Source: Sporosarcina sp. BP05 | Lineage (GTDB): Bacteria; Bacillota; Bacilli; Bacillales_A; Planococcaceae | Assembly (NCBI RefSeq): GCF_014282005.1 | Contig: NZ_JACFTD010000020.1 | Location: 1 to 59,852 of the forward strand | Reading direction: 5' to 3' | DNA length: 59,852 nucleotides | Shown here: positions 35,047 to 45,003 of the stretch, piece by piece | Numbering within the stretch: position 1 is the first letter of the stretch | How the letters are laid out: the number at the start of each line of letters is the position of its first letter | Notes under the pieces: model-generated | Seen by the model: only the letters and a program-made list of their open reading frames with translations | The model's database searches: none | Told to the model about the DNA's origin: nothing | Translations under genes and position numbers: made by a program

Positions 35047-36033
35047 GTGCGTCACTGGTTTATCTTACCGATGTATGTCATTGCATTGTCTTTTCTGTTT
35101 TTGACGGTTGTTTCGGCAAAAGAGGAGCCGACAAAAGAAAATATCCTAGCAGAACGAATGCGTCTATATTTACGGTTCGAAAACGTTTCTGTCCCTTGGT
35201 ATTATTTAGCGGCCGTTGATCAATTTGAACGTAACATCCAACAAGTTCGAACAGATATTCCAAAGAAAGAAGGACCCATCGCCATTCAATTTCCTGATGA
35301 TTATTGGACAGGTCTACTAAACCCTGATAAAGAAGACATCCTTCCTGAATCGATTGCTTACTTTAACGGGAATGGACTCGACGGCAATGATGACGGTTTA
35401 GCTGATCCAAACGTTGCAGAAGACATCCTCTATACAATGGCAACTTATTTAAGCGGATATGGGCAAGCCGAGGAAGATTTCAAGTTGGCGATATGGGATT
35501 ATTATCAGCGCGAAGACACAGTTAAACAAATTATGACGATTGCAAAACTATATAAGCACTTTGAAACGCTGGACTTGGATGAACACGCCTTTCCTGTTCC
35601 AACTAATTACAATTACAGTTACAAAGGGACATGGGGTGCTAGCAGAGGGTGGGGTGGCAGAAGGATTCATGAGGGGACCGATTTATTCGCCGGATATGGT
35701 ACCCCAGTTCGAGCCACATCTTACGGGGTTATCGAAATAATGGGGTGGAATGACTTCGGAGGTTGGAGGGTCGGCATTCGTGACACCCATAATACGTACC
35801 ATTATTTTGCCCATTTAGCTTATTTCAATAAAGACTTGAAAGAAGGCGACATCGTTGAGCCAAAGACCATCATTGGTTCAGTAGGAAGCTCAGGTTATGG
35901 AAAAGCAGGGACGTCCGGCCGATTCCCTCCTCATCTCCACTATGGGATGTACAAATATAACGGTCGAACAGAATGGGCTTTTGATCCGTATCCTTCGCTT
36001 AGAATTTGGGAACGACAAGACAAGCAAAAATGA
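35047..36033 (+). CDS. M23 peptidase, LytH-like spore cortex enzyme
   Basis: This 328-residue exported protein has a signal peptide or anchor (1-24, ends VVSAKEE), a helical middle domain and a C-terminal M23 zinc peptidase domain (about 205-320) with HEGTDLFAGYG and PPHLHYGMY. Its size and sequence fit LytH, the L-Ala-D-Glu endopeptidase that trims cortex peptides late in sporulation in Bacillus. The start is GTG with AGAGGAGG 7 nt upstream. Confidence 0.87.
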   Translation: MRHWFILPMYVIALSFLFLTVVSAKEEPTKENILAERMRLYLRFENVSVPWYYLAAVDQFERNIQQVRTDIPKKEGPIAIQFPDDYWTGLLNPDKEDILPESIAYFNGNGLDGNDDGLADPNVAEDILYTMATYLSGYGQAEEDFKLAIWDYYQREDTVKQIMTIAKLYKHFETLDLDEHAFPVPTNYNYSYKGTWGASRGWGGRRIHEGTDLFAGYGTPVRATSYGVIEIMGWNDFGGWRVGIRDTHNTYHYFAHLAYFNKDLKEGDIVEPKTIIGSVGSSGYGKAGTSGRFPPHLHYGMYKYNGRTEWAFDPYPSLRIWERQDKQK

Positions 36034-36058
36034 ATTAAGCATAAAGCATGAATAATCA

Positions 36059-36096
36059 CATAACGGGTTCGGTTGATGGGGAGAAAATACAAAAAC
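36059..36096 (-). repeat. Dispersed repeat E, partial copy (reverse)
   Basis: Read on the minus strand this is TTTTCTCCCCATCAACCGAA followed by CCCGTTA, the right end of the repeat found at 36766-36865 and 50448-50550. Confidence 0.6.
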
Positions 36097-36160
36097 GCAC
36101 CGCAACTAGCAACTGAATTAGCATATGATTCGCATCCAAATTAATGGTAGAAAAAGCAAG

Positions 36161-36198
36161 AAAAAAATGCCCAGATTATTATGCCTGTGCATTTTTTT
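36161..36198 (+). terminator. Terminator
   Basis: AAAAAAATGC-CAG pairs with CTG-GCATTTTTTT around ATTATTATGC. It probably ends the LytH-like transcript. Confidence 0.8.
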
Positions 36199-36202
36199 CT
36201 TG

Positions 36203-36226
36203 TCCTATCCTATCCTATCCTATCCT
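36203..36226. repeat. CCTAT pentanucleotide tandem repeat
   Basis: About 4.6 perfect copies of CCTAT lie directly after a terminator. This is a possible slippage site, but it is not in a gene or an obvious promoter spacer. Confidence 0.85.
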
Positions 36227-36275
36227 TTATTCCGCAAACGCGCCCATTAGTTGCAAATTAAAATTAACATAATAG

Positions 36276-36578
36276 TTATTTTTTGTTTTTTAACTCTAAG
36301 AGTATAGGAGTTATATTTAATAAAATCGATATAATCGTCAAAACCCATAAGGCTGTTTCCATCGTAGGTACTACATCTAATAATGCAGACCAATCTTTCA
36401 CCTCTACCCAATCGGACACCGTACTGTATTCTGCAACAAGTGTTAGTGCTGTAAATGATAATCCCATTGCCATTGCCAATTTATAATCTTTGCCTATCAC
36501 ATACATATAAAGATTTATACAAGTTGCTATTATTGCGACAAGACCCAATATTATCCAGATAATTATACCTCCATTCAC
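36276..36578 (-). CDS. Small three-span membrane protein
   Basis: This 100-residue hydrophobic protein has helices at about 4-26, 33-50 and 74-95, with a short acidic loop (STVSDWVEVKDWSALLD) between helices two and three. It is not recognised. The nearby spacers carry repeat E copies on both sides (36059-36096 and 36766-36865), in opposite orientations. Its start has only a weak ribosome binding site. Confidence 0.65.
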   Translation of the reverse strand: MNGGIIIWIILGLVAIIATCINLYMYVIGKDYKLAMAMGLSFTALTLVAEYSTVSDWVEVKDWSALLDVVPTMETALWVLTIISILLNITPILLELKNKK

Positions 36579-36977
36579 ACTGAAAATTGTTATTAATTAA
36601 GACGGAGGGGATAGTAAAGGGTTCCATATTTACAAAGAAACTTTTCAAACCTCCAATTAACAAGCTTATTATCACCGCAATTAGCAGGGGCACATAAATT
36701 TATGTGCTGTTGTTAATTCGTTTACCAATTGTAATGCTATTTTCTATTGATAATCCCCATTAACATTGATATACCAACAAAAATAGGGACACTAATTCAA
36801 GTGTGAATTGCGTCCCCATATGCTATGCTTTTTAACGTTTTCTCCCTATGTACCGAACCCGTTAGTAATCACATCGATGCTATTTAATTTCGAATATGTA
36901 TCATCGTAAATAAATCCGCCCCGTTCTCACCTAAATGCCAATTTCCAGGTTTCTTCTTCAAGTAAAGGGGTACTTTT
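36579..36977. other. Spacer with repeat E
   Basis: About 400 bp without a gene. It holds repeat E (36766-36865) and a GCACATAAATTTATGTGC palindrome (about 36689-36706). I see no promoter I would trust. Confidence 0.55.
36766..36865 (+). repeat. Dispersed repeat E, copy 1
   Basis: CATTGATA, ACAAAAATAGGGACAC, a foldback AATTC...GAATT flanked by GGGAC/GTCCC, then TTTTCTCCC and CGAACCCGTTA. The same series of blocks recurs at 50448-50550. Confidence 0.7.
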
Positions 36978-37619
36978 TTAGTCAATAACAAAATTAAATA
37001 TTTTCCCTTCCCTTAGTGAAAGTGTTTCATTTTTAAAATAGATTCCTGCTTCATCATCAATTCCATAACCTATTGATAACTGGGTTCTAGCTAAAGCAGT
37101 TTTCAAGTTTTCTTCTTCATCCCATTTAGTAAAATGGACACTAATACAACAATCCTTTATTAGCCCAAGTCCATTGAGAAATTGATGCTTATTTTCCGTG
37201 TTATCTATTGGGGGTATCACACAGTTATCGGGACAAATTAAAGCACCTGCTGAAAATCCTGATACCGGAACGCCCTGTTCATACATCTCTCTAATATGTT
37301 TAGCCATTGATGTCTCAACGATATAGTTATGATAAAGCTCCGTTTCTCCTCCACAAATAATTATTCCAGTGCAAGAAATCAGCTCCTCTATAGTGCTTTT
37401 TGAAGGTTTCGAAGTAAGTGGTAGATAAGTAAATTGAACTAAGCCATTTTCCTCCAAAACACTTTTATATTTTCTCATATATTCTTCCCAACCATCTTTT
37501 TCAATAAATAAAATCGCTACTTTCCCATTATCGTTTAAGGAAAGGTTTGCAAACTTTCTTCCAAGAATTTTATCAAACGGCGGACTTCCTCCAAATAAAA
37601 ACAAATGTCTATCTTTCAA
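36978..37619 (-). CDS. Peptidase S51-like (peptidase E family) protein
   Basis: This 213-residue protein matches the S51 dipeptidase/cyanophycinase fold: HLFLFGGSPPFD, IICGGETELYH and the nucleophile elbow GFSAGALI with Ser, then GLGLI and SVHFTKW in place of the usual D-x-H. Peptidase E cleaves Asp-X dipeptides; this divergent form may act on another substrate. The start is TTG at 37619, about 8 nt after GAGGG; the frame before it is not gene-like. Confidence 0.8.
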   Translation of the reverse strand: MKDRHLFLFGGSPPFDKILGRKFANLSLNDNGKVAILFIEKDGWEEYMRKYKSVLEENGLVQFTYLPLTSKPSKSTIEELISCTGIIICGGETELYHNYIVETSMAKHIREMYEQGVPVSGFSAGALICPDNCVIPPIDNTENKHQFLNGLGLIKDCCISVHFTKWDEEENLKTALARTQLSIGYGIDDEAGIYFKNETLSLREGKIFNFVID

Positions 37620-37765
37620 AATTCCATCCCTCAATTCTATTAAATTGTCCAATGACTTTATAAGTGATGCAGAGTTCAATAAAAAAACGAACAATAAATT
37701 ATACGAAAAACCCCTACCTTATCACAGTTTAGCCGCCAATTCCATCGTTCTTACCAACCCTATCT

Positions 37766-38248
37766 TTAATTAATTCCCCTTTTTAATAACATAAGAATTT
37801 GATAACCATCCGAAGGAAGTCCCGCATAAGGTTTCCACCAATTGGGGTATCTAATGGGAATAATCGTGAAGATAAACATGAAGAGATTACAGTAAATAAT
37901 TCCATTTAGAAAGTTCTTGGTTTCAAAATGTGTTACTTCTGCCTTCGCAAGATAAGCGGTAACAAACAGCACCAGAGAGACGATTGGCCCGCCTATCAAA
38001 ACCATGATGTTTTGAAGTTTCGAGAAGTTTGTCTTGTTTTTCACGGCACAGAAACCAAAACATGCCCAATTCATGTAGAATTGTATCCTTCCAATTTGAA
38101 AGTTTTTCTTATTTGAATCATTTGCGGAACCAAGATATACATGCGGTTTTTCTTTAGTAAATATTATTACGCCCATTGCGTGACCCACCTCATGTAAAAG
38201 CACGGAAACAGGTATTCCTATTAAATAAAAAAGGAAAAATGAAACCAT
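37766..38248 (-). CDS. M50-like membrane metalloprotease
   Basis: This 160-residue membrane protein has a zinc motif HEVGH in helix 1 (SVLLHEVGHAMGV, residues 17-29), about four helices and a late PSDGYQIL in place of the usual NPxDG of site-2 proteases. It is short for the family. It probably cleaves a membrane-embedded substrate, or it may be an inactive relative. The ATG at 38248 is 8 nt after GAGGTG. Confidence 0.75.
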   Translation of the reverse strand: MVSFFLFYLIGIPVSVLLHEVGHAMGVIIFTKEKPHVYLGSANDSNKKNFQIGRIQFYMNWACFGFCAVKNKTNFSKLQNIMVLIGGPIVSLVLFVTAYLAKAEVTHFETKNFLNGIIYCNLFMFIFTIIPIRYPNWWKPYAGLPSDGYQILMLLKRGIN

Positions 38249-38471
38249 TTCCAACTCACCTCAAGAATTTATATAGATTGTAAATCACTACTAGTTTCCA
38301 ATAACTCTGAAGGTTCCCCCCGTGAAATCCACCTCAAATCTGTTACCTTTTTATTGAAAAAACCATAGAAATGCATACACCATCAAAACTAGGACCTACC
38401 CGCTATAGCGAATAGATCTGTAGTTTCTCTATCAAAAAACCTCGTTACTCTTGTTTCGGTACTTGCCTAAA

Positions 38472-40508
38472 TTAAATTTCAATCTCCAATGTTTTAAACA
38501 AGAACGAATACATATCTGTCTGCTCTTCGATGATCTTAACTGTCGGTTTACCCATTCCATGACCAGCATTCTTTTCCACTCGCAGAAGGATTGGGTTATT
38601 TCCTTGTTGTGATGCTTGCAATGTTGCCGCAAATTTCGTCGCATGCCACGGAACTACACGGTCATCCGTATCAGCTGTCGTCACAAGTGTCGGCGGATAC
38701 TCGATTCCTTCTTTGACATTGTGAAGCGGAGAATACTTGTACATGAACTCAAATTGTTCCTTGTTTGTTTCAGCATTTCCATAATCGGTCACCCAATAGC
38801 GTCCCACGGTAAATTTATGATAACGCAACATATCAGTGACAGGAACGAGGCAAAGTGCCGCCCCATATAGATCAGGCCGCTGAGTGATGCATGTAGCAAC
38901 AAGCAATCCACCATTACTCCCGCCCATAATGGCGAGTTTCTTGCTGTTCGTATAGTTTTGTTCAATCAACCACTCCGCCGCGGCAATAAAGTCGTCGAAG
39001 ACATTCTGCTTTTGCCCCAACGTCCCCGCTTTGTACCACTTCGCACCGAACTCCCCACCACCACGTAAATTCGCAACCGCATACACGCCGCCCGCCTCAA
39101 TCCACATACGCTGTGATGGAGAAAAAGCCGGAGTCAAGCTAACATTAAAACCGCCATAGCCATACAACAAAACAGGATTATCACCCGTCAATTCCAGCCC
39201 TTTTCGATGCGTTAGGAACATCGGAATATGCGTACCATCTTTGGATGGATAAAATACTTGAGTAGTCTCAAAACCAGCTGTTTCAAACAGCTCCGATGTA
39301 TCAAAGACAGTATCCAATTCATCCTTTTCAAAATCATAGCGTGCTATGGTTGTTGGCACCAAGTAAGAAGTGTAGCCTATGAACATCGTTGACGCTGTTT
39401 TCTTACCGGTTACGCCAGATAATGAAATGTAATTAGGAAGAGGCACTTCTTTTTGTAACTGCCCCTCTAAGTCATAAATACGTAGTTTGTAATGGGCATT
39501 CTGCAAATAGCAAACGACAAATTGCTCGTTAATGATTTTTGCGAATGTAAGGACGTCTTCCTGTTCGGAAATGATATCAACCCAATGCTCTTTCCCCGGT
39601 TTGTCCAAATGGACAGCAATAATTTTTTCCTTAGAAGCACCATAATTTGTTGTGAAATAAAAGAGCTTCCCTTCATTTCCAATAAACGAATATTCCCCAT
39701 CATCGTCAGCCAGTAAGTGAACAAATCCTGCATCGGCTTGTTCATCACGATAATAGATCCGGCTCTTATTTTCTGTTCCTTTCCATACTGATAAAATCAA
39801 ATATCGATAATCATCAGAGTACATTGGATTAAAAGATAACTCTTTATCCTCAGTGTCCTCATACGCCAAAATGTCCTCAGCTTGGACTGTGCCAACCGTA
39901 TGCCAATACACACGATTATAGTTACTCTCATCTTCAGAATCTACCGTCCCGGGTTCAGGGAATCGATTATAATAAAACCCGCTTCCTTCTTCATTCCATG
40001 CAATACTGCTGAACTTACACCATTTGATAACGTCAGACTCGTCTTTGCCCGACTGTAAATTGCGGATTCGAATTTCCTGCCAATCACTTCCGTTCATCGA
40101 AACGCCATAAGCCAAGCGATTCCCATCTTTCGTAAACGCAAGATTTGTTATAGCGGCTGTTCCTTCTTCATTTAACGTATTCGGGTCAATAATGACCTCA
40201 AGCTCATCTGTCGATAAATCCTTTGTCCGATAAAAAACAGCTTGGTTTTGTAGTCCATTATTTTTATGAATATAATAATAGTCCCCTTCTTTTTGCGGAA
40301 CGGAGTATTTGGCATAATTCCAGGATTTCGTTAATTTCTCTTTTACTTTTTCCCGTTCTGGATACGTTGCTAGGTAGTTTTGAGTCGCTTCATTTTGCTC
40401 ATCAATCCAAATCTTTACCTCTACAGTTTCCGGCTTTTCGAGCCAGCGAAAAGGATCTGCAACATCAATGCCATGGTAGTTTTCAACAATCGTCTCTGTC
40501 TTTGTCAT
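38472..40508 (-). CDS. Prolyl oligopeptidase (S9A)
   Basis: This 678-residue cytoplasmic enzyme cleaves peptides after proline. It has an N-terminal seven-bladed propeller (about 70-400) and a C-terminal alpha/beta hydrolase domain with the triad Ser in GGSNGGLLV, Asp in TADTDDRVVPWHA and His in NAGHGMGK. The length and the N-terminal YHGIDVADPFRWLE are typical. The ATG at 40508 lies 7 nt after GAGGTG. Confidence 0.95.
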   Translation of the reverse strand: MTKTETIVENYHGIDVADPFRWLEKPETVEVKIWIDEQNEATQNYLATYPEREKVKEKLTKSWNYAKYSVPQKEGDYYYIHKNNGLQNQAVFYRTKDLSTDELEVIIDPNTLNEEGTAAITNLAFTKDGNRLAYGVSMNGSDWQEIRIRNLQSGKDESDVIKWCKFSSIAWNEEGSGFYYNRFPEPGTVDSEDESNYNRVYWHTVGTVQAEDILAYEDTEDKELSFNPMYSDDYRYLILSVWKGTENKSRIYYRDEQADAGFVHLLADDDGEYSFIGNEGKLFYFTTNYGASKEKIIAVHLDKPGKEHWVDIISEQEDVLTFAKIINEQFVVCYLQNAHYKLRIYDLEGQLQKEVPLPNYISLSGVTGKKTASTMFIGYTSYLVPTTIARYDFEKDELDTVFDTSELFETAGFETTQVFYPSKDGTHIPMFLTHRKGLELTGDNPVLLYGYGGFNVSLTPAFSPSQRMWIEAGGVYAVANLRGGGEFGAKWYKAGTLGQKQNVFDDFIAAAEWLIEQNYTNSKKLAIMGGSNGGLLVATCITQRPDLYGAALCLVPVTDMLRYHKFTVGRYWVTDYGNAETNKEQFEFMYKYSPLHNVKEGIEYPPTLVTTADTDDRVVPWHATKFAATLQASQQGNNPILLRVEKNAGHGMGKPTVKIIEEQTDMYSFLFKTLEIEI

Positions 40509-40588
40509 ATTGTCCACCTCATTACCCCCTATATACTTCAATCGTCTATATTTTACCATATTATCTACTTAATTAAATAACTATTCTA

Positions 40589-40625
40589 AATAAAAAGCCA
40601 CAAACCTAATTAAAGGTTGCGGCTT
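40589..40625 (-). terminator. Terminator of the LLM gene
   Basis: AAAGCCGCAACCT pairs with AGGTTTGTGGCTTTTT on the minus strand, with one mismatch, followed by more Ts. Confidence 0.8.
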
Positions 40626-40633
40626 TCACTTTT

Positions 40634-41650
40634 TTAATCCATTATATCTGCAATTATGCTATATGAACGCAAGCGATCTTCATGACTGTATACTTGCGTA
40701 TTGATAATTAACTCGTTCGCCCTTGTTTCTTGAATGAAACTTTCGAGCTTGCGTTTAACAGTTTCGGGACTGCCAACAATTGTTGTACGAGGATCAAGTG
40801 TTTGCTTAATAGATGCTCGTTGTTGTGGTGACCAAAACTCATCGATATTGTCGACGGGTGGTCTAAGTTGTGACGGCATTCCCGTAGTGATTCCAAGGAA
40901 TTGCAGTTGTTGTGAAGTTGCTAACCACTCCGCTTTTTCGTCCGTCTCCGCTGCGATGACATTGATCCCAAGCATGGCATACGGTTCTTTCAAAAACTTG
41001 GATGGCTTAAAGTTTTGGTGGTATAACTGCAATGCCTGCAAAGTATAGGCAGGTGCAAAGTGACTTGCAAAAGAAAATGGTAAGCCTTTCTGTGCTGCTA
41101 GTTGTGCACTGAAGCCGCTCGAACCGAGAAGCCAGATGGGGATATCAAGTCCTTCACCCGGAAAGGCGCGAACACGAGCAGATCTGTCCGGTTCAAAATA
41201 AGACTGAAGTTCGGCTAATTGTTCTGGGAAATCGTCACCAGTACTTTGTAATGTGCGACGTAGTGCATAAGCAGTTGCTTGGTCAGAACCTGGCGCACGT
41301 CCAAGGCCCAAATCGATTCGTCCCGGATAGATTGATTCAAGTGTACCGAACTGCTCGGCGATAACAAGTGGCGCATGGTTAGGCAACATAATACCGCCCG
41401 AACCGACGCGAATTTGTTTTGTTACTCCTGCAATATGACCTATCAGTACCGATGTTGCAGAACTTCCAATGCCAGGCATATTGTGATGCTCAGCGAACCA
41501 GTATCGATTGAATCCTAATTTCTCAACATGCTGTGCCAGTTCCGCACTATTTTTGAAGGACTGTGTTGCATTACTACCTTCATTTATTGGAGAAAGGTCC
41601 AAAACGGAAAGTGGAATCGAATTGAACTTTTTTATTTTATCAGCAACCAA
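40634..41650 (-). CDS. LLM-class flavin-dependent oxidoreductase
   Basis: This 338-residue protein is a bacterial luciferase-like monooxygenase of the group that includes YceB and YvbT ([51 protein letters not shown] [13 protein letters not shown]). It uses reduced FMN; the substrate is unknown. The start is TTG with AAGGAG 9 nt upstream. It is divergent from the T-box serine operon. Confidence 0.92.
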   Translation of the reverse strand: MVADKIKKFNSIPLSVLDLSPINEGSNATQSFKNSAELAQHVEKLGFNRYWFAEHHNMPGIGSSATSVLIGHIAGVTKQIRVGSGGIMLPNHAPLVIAEQFGTLESIYPGRIDLGLGRAPGSDQATAYALRRTLQSTGDDFPEQLAELQSYFEPDRSARVRAFPGEGLDIPIWLLGSSGFSAQLAAQKGLPFSFASHFAPAYTLQALQLYHQNFKPSKFLKEPYAMLGINVIAAETDEKAEWLATSQQLQFLGITTGMPSQLRPPVDNIDEFWSPQQRASIKQTLDPRTTIVGSPETVKRKLESFIQETRANELIINTQVYSHEDRLRSYSIIADIMD

Positions 41651-41754
41651 GTGTCCTCACTCCTTATTTAGTTCTTATAGGAAAGGATACCGCTCCCAAC
41701 TAGATTCCTCTACCAATTGGACTCAGAAAAACGTAGTTTCGGATAAAATGGTAC

Positions 41755-41782
41755 TTGACATTCGCATTTCATTTGTTATGAT
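41755..41782 (+). promoter_or_regulatory. Promoter of the serine operon
   Basis: TTGACA (41755-41760), a 16-bp spacer and TATGAT (41777-41782) precede the T-box leader. Confidence 0.75.
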
Positions 41783-41788
41783 TAATTC

Positions 41789-42063
41789 TAATTCCATAAC
41801 TAATCTAACTATTTTGATGGAGACACACTTTATTTTATGAAATCTTAAGAGAGCTGATGGGTGGTGCAAATCAGTGATTTCGCAGTAAAGTAGCACTCTG
41901 GAATAGATAAACTGAAACATCTAGTAGGTTTATCCGTCACATGCGCGTTAAGCATGCTAACCAAGACTGTCTATTTTTTTGACAGTAAAAAGGGTGGTAC
42001 CGCGTGAGTATTACAGCTTTTCGCCCCTTACATTTATTTGTAAGGGGAGGAGGGCTTTTTTTT
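41789..42063 (+). ncRNA. T-box leader of the serine operon
   Basis: The leader contains the AGAGAGCTGATGGGTGGTGCAA start of stem I, the invariant T-box AAGGGTGGTACCGCG (41990-42004) and a terminator. Uncharged tRNA binding would stabilise the antiterminator and allow transcription of the aminotransferase and serA genes. The specifier is presumably a serine codon (AGC and TCT both occur in the right part of stem I), which I cannot place firmly. Confidence 0.9.
42022..42063 (+). terminator. T-box-controlled terminator
   Basis: CCCCTTACA (from 42024) pairs with TGTAAGGGG (to 42047), then GGC and eight Ts. It competes with the T-box antiterminator. Confidence 0.85.
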
Positions 42064-42090
42064 ATTCCCAAAATTGAGAGGAGAATGAAG

Positions 42091-43251
42091 ATGTTACAAG
42101 ACCAAATGCTACTACGAATCCCAGGACCGAGCCCCATTCCACCAAGCGTACAACGAGCAATGAGTCAACCAATGATTGGCCACCGAGGACAAGAGACATC
42201 GAATATGCTTAAAAGTATCGCACCGGGTCTGCAGCGGATTTTCGGCACGACACAAGATGTTGTTATTTTAACAGGCAGTGGAACAGCTGGTTTGGAAGCT
42301 GCTGTTGTCAATATTGTGAAACCTGGCGATGAGGTATTAGTCATTGTTTCAGGCGCATTCGGTGAACGTTTCTCAAAAATTTGTGATGCTTACAATATTA
42401 AGGTTCAAAGCTTAAATGTCGAATGGGGCGAAGCGCTGAATCCCCTAGAAATTAAACGCTATGTACAAGAGCATCCTGAAATCAAAGCTGTATTTTCTAC
42501 ATATTGCGAGACTTCGACTGGCGTATTAAATCCTATCAAGGAACTTGCACAGGCAGTCCGTGAAGTGTCAGACGCACTCATCGTCGTCGATGGCGTTTCC
42601 TGTGTTGGCGGTGTTGAAACAAAAATGGATGACTGGGGAATCGATGTCTTAGTAACAGGTTCTCAGAAAGCATTCATGCTACCAGCAGGACTAGCTTTTA
42701 TCGCTGCAAGTGATCGCGCTTGGACTATCATCGAAAATAATCCACAACCACGCTACTATATGGATTTAGTAAGATATCGCGACAATTTGTTAAAAGATAC
42801 GACCCCATTCACACCTGCACTATCATTGTTATTCGGCTTGGAACAAGTTCTTCAGCTTATCGCTAAAGAAGGAGTCGAACAAGTAAATGCACGCCATATT
42901 TTGATGATGAACATGACGCGCGCCGCTTTCCGGGCATTAGGTATTCCTTTATTAACGAGTGATAAAGATGCCTCCCCTACTGTCACAGCGGTTAAACCTG
43001 AAGACTTCGATGCAGAAGCGTTTAGAAAAGTGATTAAACAAGAGTTCGGTTTAATTGTGGCAGGCGGTCAACAGCATTTGAGTGGTAAAATATTCCGAAT
43101 CGGCCATATGGGGTACTGTTCCCCGGCAGATGTCCTTCAAACGATTAGTGCGATGGAAATCGGCTTACTCAAAATCGGCAAAGCTATTGAATTAGGTAAA
43201 GGCACTGCTGCTGCACAACAAGTCTACTTAAACGAAGGAGTGTTGGTCTAA
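42091..43251 (+). CDS. Class V aminotransferase (serine synthesis or serine-glyoxylate)
   Basis: This 386-residue PLP enzyme starts MLQDQMLLRIPGPSPIPP, as in alanine-glyoxylate/serine-pyruvate aminotransferases, with the PLP lysine in TGSQKAFMLPAGLA. It is not a classical SerC. Because a T-box and serA flank it, it probably transaminates 3-phosphohydroxypyruvate or a serine-pathway keto acid in place of SerC. I start at the ATG at 42091, 7 nt after AGGAG. Its stop TAA abuts the serA ATG. Confidence 0.85.
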   Translation: MLQDQMLLRIPGPSPIPPSVQRAMSQPMIGHRGQETSNMLKSIAPGLQRIFGTTQDVVILTGSGTAGLEAAVVNIVKPGDEVLVIVSGAFGERFSKICDAYNIKVQSLNVEWGEALNPLEIKRYVQEHPEIKAVFSTYCETSTGVLNPIKELAQAVREVSDALIVVDGVSCVGGVETKMDDWGIDVLVTGSQKAFMLPAGLAFIAASDRAWTIIENNPQPRYYMDLVRYRDNLLKDTTPFTPALSLLFGLEQVLQLIAKEGVEQVNARHILMMNMTRAAFRALGIPLLTSDKDASPTVTAVKPEDFDAEAFRKVIKQEFGLIVAGGQQHLSGKIFRIGHMGYCSPADVLQTISAMEIGLLKIGKAIELGKGTAAAQQVYLNEGVLV

Positions 43252-44838
43252 ATGACTTTTAATATACTAATTAGCGATCCGTTAAGTGAAGATGGTATTT
43301 TCCCATTAAGACAAGCTGAGGACTTAAATATCGTAGTGGACACAACAAATACTGCTGCTGAATTAGCTGAGAAAATTCACGACTTCGATGCCTTACTTGT
43401 TCGCAGTCAAACACAAGTAACGCGCGAAATTATTGAAAAAGCAACGAAACTAAAAATCATTGGACGTGCTGGTGTCGGCGTCGATAATATCGATTTAGAT
43501 GCGGCGACTGAACATGGAATTATTGTTGTCAATGCTCCGGACGGCAACACGAACTCCGCTGCTGAACATACAATTGCAATGCTAATGTCCCTTGCACGCA
43601 AAATTCCGCAAGCCTTCAATTCATTGAAAAACCAGCAATGGGACCGCAAATCATTCATTGGCGTTGAATTAAAAAATAAGACACTCGGCGTGGTAGGTCT
43701 TGGTCGTATTGGTGCGGAAGTTGCGGCAAGAGCAAAAGGACAGCGAATGAATGTCATTGCCTATGATCCTTTCTTAACTGAAGAGAAAGCGAAGAAAATG
43801 GGTATTACCGCGGGAACTGTTGAAGAAGTACTAAGAGCAGCAGACTTTATTACTGTCCACACCCCACTTTTGAAAGAGACGCGACATATGATCAATAAAG
43901 AAGCCTTTAATTTGATGAAAGACGGCGTTCAAATTATTAACTGTGCACGCGGTGGAATTATTGATGAAGATGCATTATATGATGCAATTGTATCGAAGAA
44001 AGTCGCTGGAGCTGCACTCGATGTTTTTGAAACAGAACCATTTGTTGGCCATAAACTGCTGACACTCCCTGAAGTCATCGCGACTCCACACTTAGGTGCA
44101 AGTACGATTGAAGCGCAAGAAAGTGTCGCAATTGATGTTAGCCGTGATGTTGTCACATTCTTAAATGGCGGTGCAGTGCAAAACCCAGTTAATCTTCCTT
44201 CGGTTTCAAAAGAAGCGTTGGCTAAAGTTGAGCCGTTCTTTGACTTAGTTGAAAAGTTAGGTGTATTCCTATCCAATTTAGCAGAGGGTGTTATCGAGGA
44301 AGTAAACATTTATTACTCAGGACAACTTGCTGAATCTGATGTCCGTCCTTTGACACGCAACACGCTGAAAGGTCTATTGAAACGTAATCTTGGCACACAT
44401 GTCAATGATGTTAACGCTAAGTTTTTGGCGGACCGTATCGGCATAAAGGTCAATGAACATAAAACTTCTACATCGAAAGGTTTTTCAAACTTAGTTACTG
44501 TTGAAGTATCGACAACGAATGGAGTAAGACGCGTTGCAGGAACTTTACTGAACGGTTTAGGTGCACGCATCGTCAAAGTCGATGATAACCTTGTCGACGT
44601 AAAACCTGATGGCCATTTACTGTTTATTAAACATAAAGACCAGCCCGGTGCTATTGGTAGAGTCGGAACATTACTAGCAATCGAAAACATCAACATTGCA
44701 ACGATGCAAGTTGGCCGGTCCACTGTTGGCGGCAATGCAATCATGATGCTGTCTGTCGATAATCATGTTGAGAAGGCTAACGTTGAACGCTTGAAAGAGC
44801 TTGAAGATATCTTTGATGTTATTGCGATTGATTTGTAA
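43252..44838 (+). CDS. serA: D-3-phosphoglycerate dehydrogenase
   Basis: This 528-residue enzyme catalyses the first step of serine synthesis. Domains: substrate/NAD-binding (about 1-310, with GLGRIGAEVAARAKG, NCARGGIIDEDAL and the catalytic H in TPHLGAST), an allosteric substrate-binding domain (about 320-445) and a C-terminal ACT domain (about 452-525, DQPGAIGRVGTLLA). It follows the aminotransferase without a gap. It has the long three-domain form of Bacillus. Confidence 0.97.
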   Translation: MTFNILISDPLSEDGIFPLRQAEDLNIVVDTTNTAAELAEKIHDFDALLVRSQTQVTREIIEKATKLKIIGRAGVGVDNIDLDAATEHGIIVVNAPDGNTNSAAEHTIAMLMSLARKIPQAFNSLKNQQWDRKSFIGVELKNKTLGVVGLGRIGAEVAARAKGQRMNVIAYDPFLTEEKAKKMGITAGTVEEVLRAADFITVHTPLLKETRHMINKEAFNLMKDGVQIINCARGGIIDEDALYDAIVSKKVAGAALDVFETEPFVGHKLLTLPEVIATPHLGASTIEAQESVAIDVSRDVVTFLNGGAVQNPVNLPSVSKEALAKVEPFFDLVEKLGVFLSNLAEGVIEEVNIYYSGQLAESDVRPLTRNTLKGLLKRNLGTHVNDVNAKFLADRIGIKVNEHKTSTSKGFSNLVTVEVSTTNGVRRVAGTLLNGLGARIVKVDDNLVDVKPDGHLLFIKHKDQPGAIGRVGTLLAIENINIATMQVGRSTVGGNAIMMLSVDNHVEKANVERLKELEDIFDVIAIDL

Positions 44839-45003
44839 GCATAATTTTGGTTTATTTAAATATTTTATATAGCCGGTACTTAACAATTGGAATGTTCGTC
44901 CAACACCGCTATGTCGCTTGGTGATGGCCTTACGCAATAAGCCCGCAGAAGATCACTAGGGAGGGATTGAACTGCATCCCTCCTAGGTCTTATTGCTTCG
45001 GCG

